Source of the DNA: Blastopirellula sp.
GTDB taxonomy: Bacteria; Planctomycetota; Planctomycetia; Pirellulales; Pirellulaceae
DNA: 64,000 nucleotides
Direction of reading: 5' to 3'
Assembly: GCA_002733575.1 (NCBI GenBank)
Contig: NVWB01000002.1
Coordinates: 44,302 to 108,301 of the forward strand
Shown: positions 62,875 through 64,000 of the stretch, piece after piece
Layout: every line of letters starts with the position of its first letter
Numbering within the stretch: position 1 is the stretch's first letter
Position numbers and translations under genes: made by a program
Notes under the pieces: generated by a model
The model's input: the letters and a program-made list of their open reading frames with translations, nothing else
Told to the model about the DNA's origin: nothing
Databases searched by the model: none

Positions 62875-64000
62875 ATGTTGACGATCTTAGGTCAAGCTGA
62901 CAAACGTCGTGGTTCGTTTTGTGATCGTGTTTCGCGGCGAAGCTTTTTGCAAATTGGTGGCATGGCTTGCGGTGGAATCACATTGGCCGATGCCCTGCGA
63001 GCCGACGACACCAGCGGCCAGGGCAAACAGCATAAGGCCATCATCAACATCTACCTGCCAGGCGGTCCTTCGCATTTAGACATGTGGGACTTGAAGCCAG
63101 ATGCTCCGTCAGAAATTCGTGGCGAGTTCTCACCGATTCACACCAACGTGCCAGGTATCGACATCTGCGAGATGTTCCCCAAGGTGGCCAGCATGATGGA
63201 CAAGTTCGCCATCATTCGTTCGCTGTCTGATTCCGATGGCCGCCACGATTGTTATCAGTGCATGACCGGCAGGAAATTCGGCGCGCGTGGACCACGCGGT
63301 GGTTGGCCAGCGGCCGGAGCTTGGGTCTCGCATCAACAAGGCCAAGTGAACTCGGCCATTCCTCCACACGTGGCCTTGATGTATCAAACCGGCAACCGCA
63401 CTTGGGGCCAACCAGGCGATGGTGGGTTTGTTGGCGTGCAGCATAGTCCATTCAATTTAGTCGGAAAGAAGGCCCGCGAAACGCCAGACAACATGGTGCT
63501 CAAAGGCGTCACACTTCAGCGACTTCAAGATCGTAAACGATTACAAAAAGCGTTCGACAATTTCCGCCGCGAAGCCGACAACAGCGGCGCGATGGACAGC
63601 TTTGATGTGTACGGCCAACAAGCGATGGGCATTCTAACTACATCAAAACTGGCCGATGCCTTAGACCTGACAAAAGAAGACCCTGAGACTTTGGCCCGTT
63701 ATGGCAAGAGTGACGAAGCTTTCCAACGCGATGGTGCCCCGAAGATGATCGAAAACTTTTGCATAGCCCGGCGTTTGGTCGAAGCAGGTGCCCGGTTTGT
63801 TTCGCTTAACTATAGCCGATGGGATTGGCATGGCGGCGACGGAATGAACTTCCCCCGTTCACGTCAGGAAATGCCGCTGTTAGACCAAGGTCTCTCGGCA
63901 CTAGTACAAGACCTGCACGACCGAGGGCTCGACCGGGATGTTTCAGTCGTAGTCTGGGGCGAATTCGGACGCACTCCAAAAATCAACGCCAAAAACAGCC
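62875..64000 (+). CDS. DUF1501 family protein, cut by window end
   Basis: The first 375 codons of a DUF1501 protein, open to the right edge. It starts at ATG 62875 with AGGAAC eight bases upstream. The N-terminus has a twin-arginine signal (SRRSFLQIGGMACGG). Family blocks include NIYLPGGPSHLDMWDLKP, NYSRWDWHGGDG and VVWGEFGRTPKIN. This is the fourth DUF1501 gene in the window. About 60-100 further residues, with the terminal GRDH...GGG block, should lie beyond the edge, probably next to a PSCyt1/DUF1553 partner. Confidence 0.92.
   Translation, partial: MLTILGQADKRRGSFCDRVSRRSFLQIGGMACGGITLADALRADDTSGQGKQHKAIINIYLPGGPSHLDMWDLKPDAPSEIRGEFSPIHTNVPGIDICEMFPKVASMMDKFAIIRSLSDSDGRHDCYQCMTGRKFGARGPRGGWPAAGAWVSHQQGQVNSAIPPHVALMYQTGNRTWGQPGDGGFVGVQHSPFNLVGKKARETPDNMVLKGVTLQRLQDRKRLQKAFDNFRREADNSGAMDSFDVYGQQAMGILTTSKLADALDLTKEDPETLARYGKSDEAFQRDGAPKMIENFCIARRLVEAGARFVSLNYSRWDWHGGDGMNFPRSRQEMPLLDQGLSALVQDLHDRGLDRDVSVVVWGEFGRTPKINAKNS

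Noticed and set aside
1..64000. CRISPR arrays, tRNA or rRNA genes, transposases, prophage
   Set aside because: I looked for regularly spaced repeats, cloverleaf-like segments and typical protein motifs and found none.

Overview
The window comes from a Planctomycetota chromosome of moderate G+C. Several families in it are typical of that phylum: repeated DUF1501 proteins with twin-arginine signals, PSCyt1/DUF1549/DUF1553 cytochrome-like proteins, a DUF1552 plus DUF1587/1592/1588/1585 pair, a large PVC-type heme protein with a ThuA domain, a TIGR03009 protein, a DUF1559 (H-X9-DG) protein, several sulfatases and small membrane proteins starting with an NPYxSP-like motif. I cannot assign a genus. 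No rRNA, tRNA, CRISPR array, transposase or phage gene was seen.

Layout. 0.2-0.8 kb: a small membrane-anchored protein facing a shared terminator. 0.85-27.8 kb, almost all minus strand: blocks of secreted proteins with c-type heme motifs. These are a DUF1501/DUF1553 pair, an esterase, the DUF1080 gene and giant ThuA-dehydrogenase-cytochrome gene, a four-gene cluster (DUF1501, PPC, Ig-DUF1549/1553, cytochrome-WD40-coiled coil) ending in a terminator, then a DUF1552 + DUF1587/1592 pair. Two small paralogous exported proteins sit at 23.1-23.7 kb. 28.1-36.9 kb, mostly plus: a DUF1501 gene, then an accessory islet of small cytosolic enzymes (DUF4291, sirtuin, HAD phosphatase, transglutaminase-like, phosphoribosyltransferase-like), membrane proteins and a ParE-type toxin-antitoxin pair. 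Copies of a MITE-like repeat are scattered through it. 36.8-43.8 kb, plus: a sulfatase, a beta-helix-PDZ protein, an SGNH hydrolase and an amidohydrolase, which look like a polysaccharide-use cluster. 44.5-49.0 kb, minus: an MBL-fold hydrolase and an AsmA-like protein. 49.0-54.3 kb, plus: a LarA-like enzyme, cold-shock protein, DUF1559 protein, HAD phosphatase and TIGR03009 protein. 54.8-58.2 kb, minus: a transglutaminase/TPR protein and a compact operon of radical-SAM/SPASM enzyme, small one-span membrane protein and signal peptidase I. 58.3-62.6 kb: two sulfatases flanking small proteins. The right edge cuts a further DUF1501 gene.

Two observations stand out. First, the giant ThuA-PVC-cytochrome gene (7589-11881, minus) has no usable start codon for its conserved ThuA N-terminus and no signal peptide. 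It lies in the -1 frame directly behind the signal-peptide-bearing DUF1080 gene, joined across a run of ten A. This predicts a roughly 1,660-residue fused, exported product made by slippage or frameshifting, or else a one-base homopolymer error. Second, the radical-SAM/SPASM - small membrane protein - signal peptidase I operon looks like a peptide-modification and processing system. I could not assign it to a known one.
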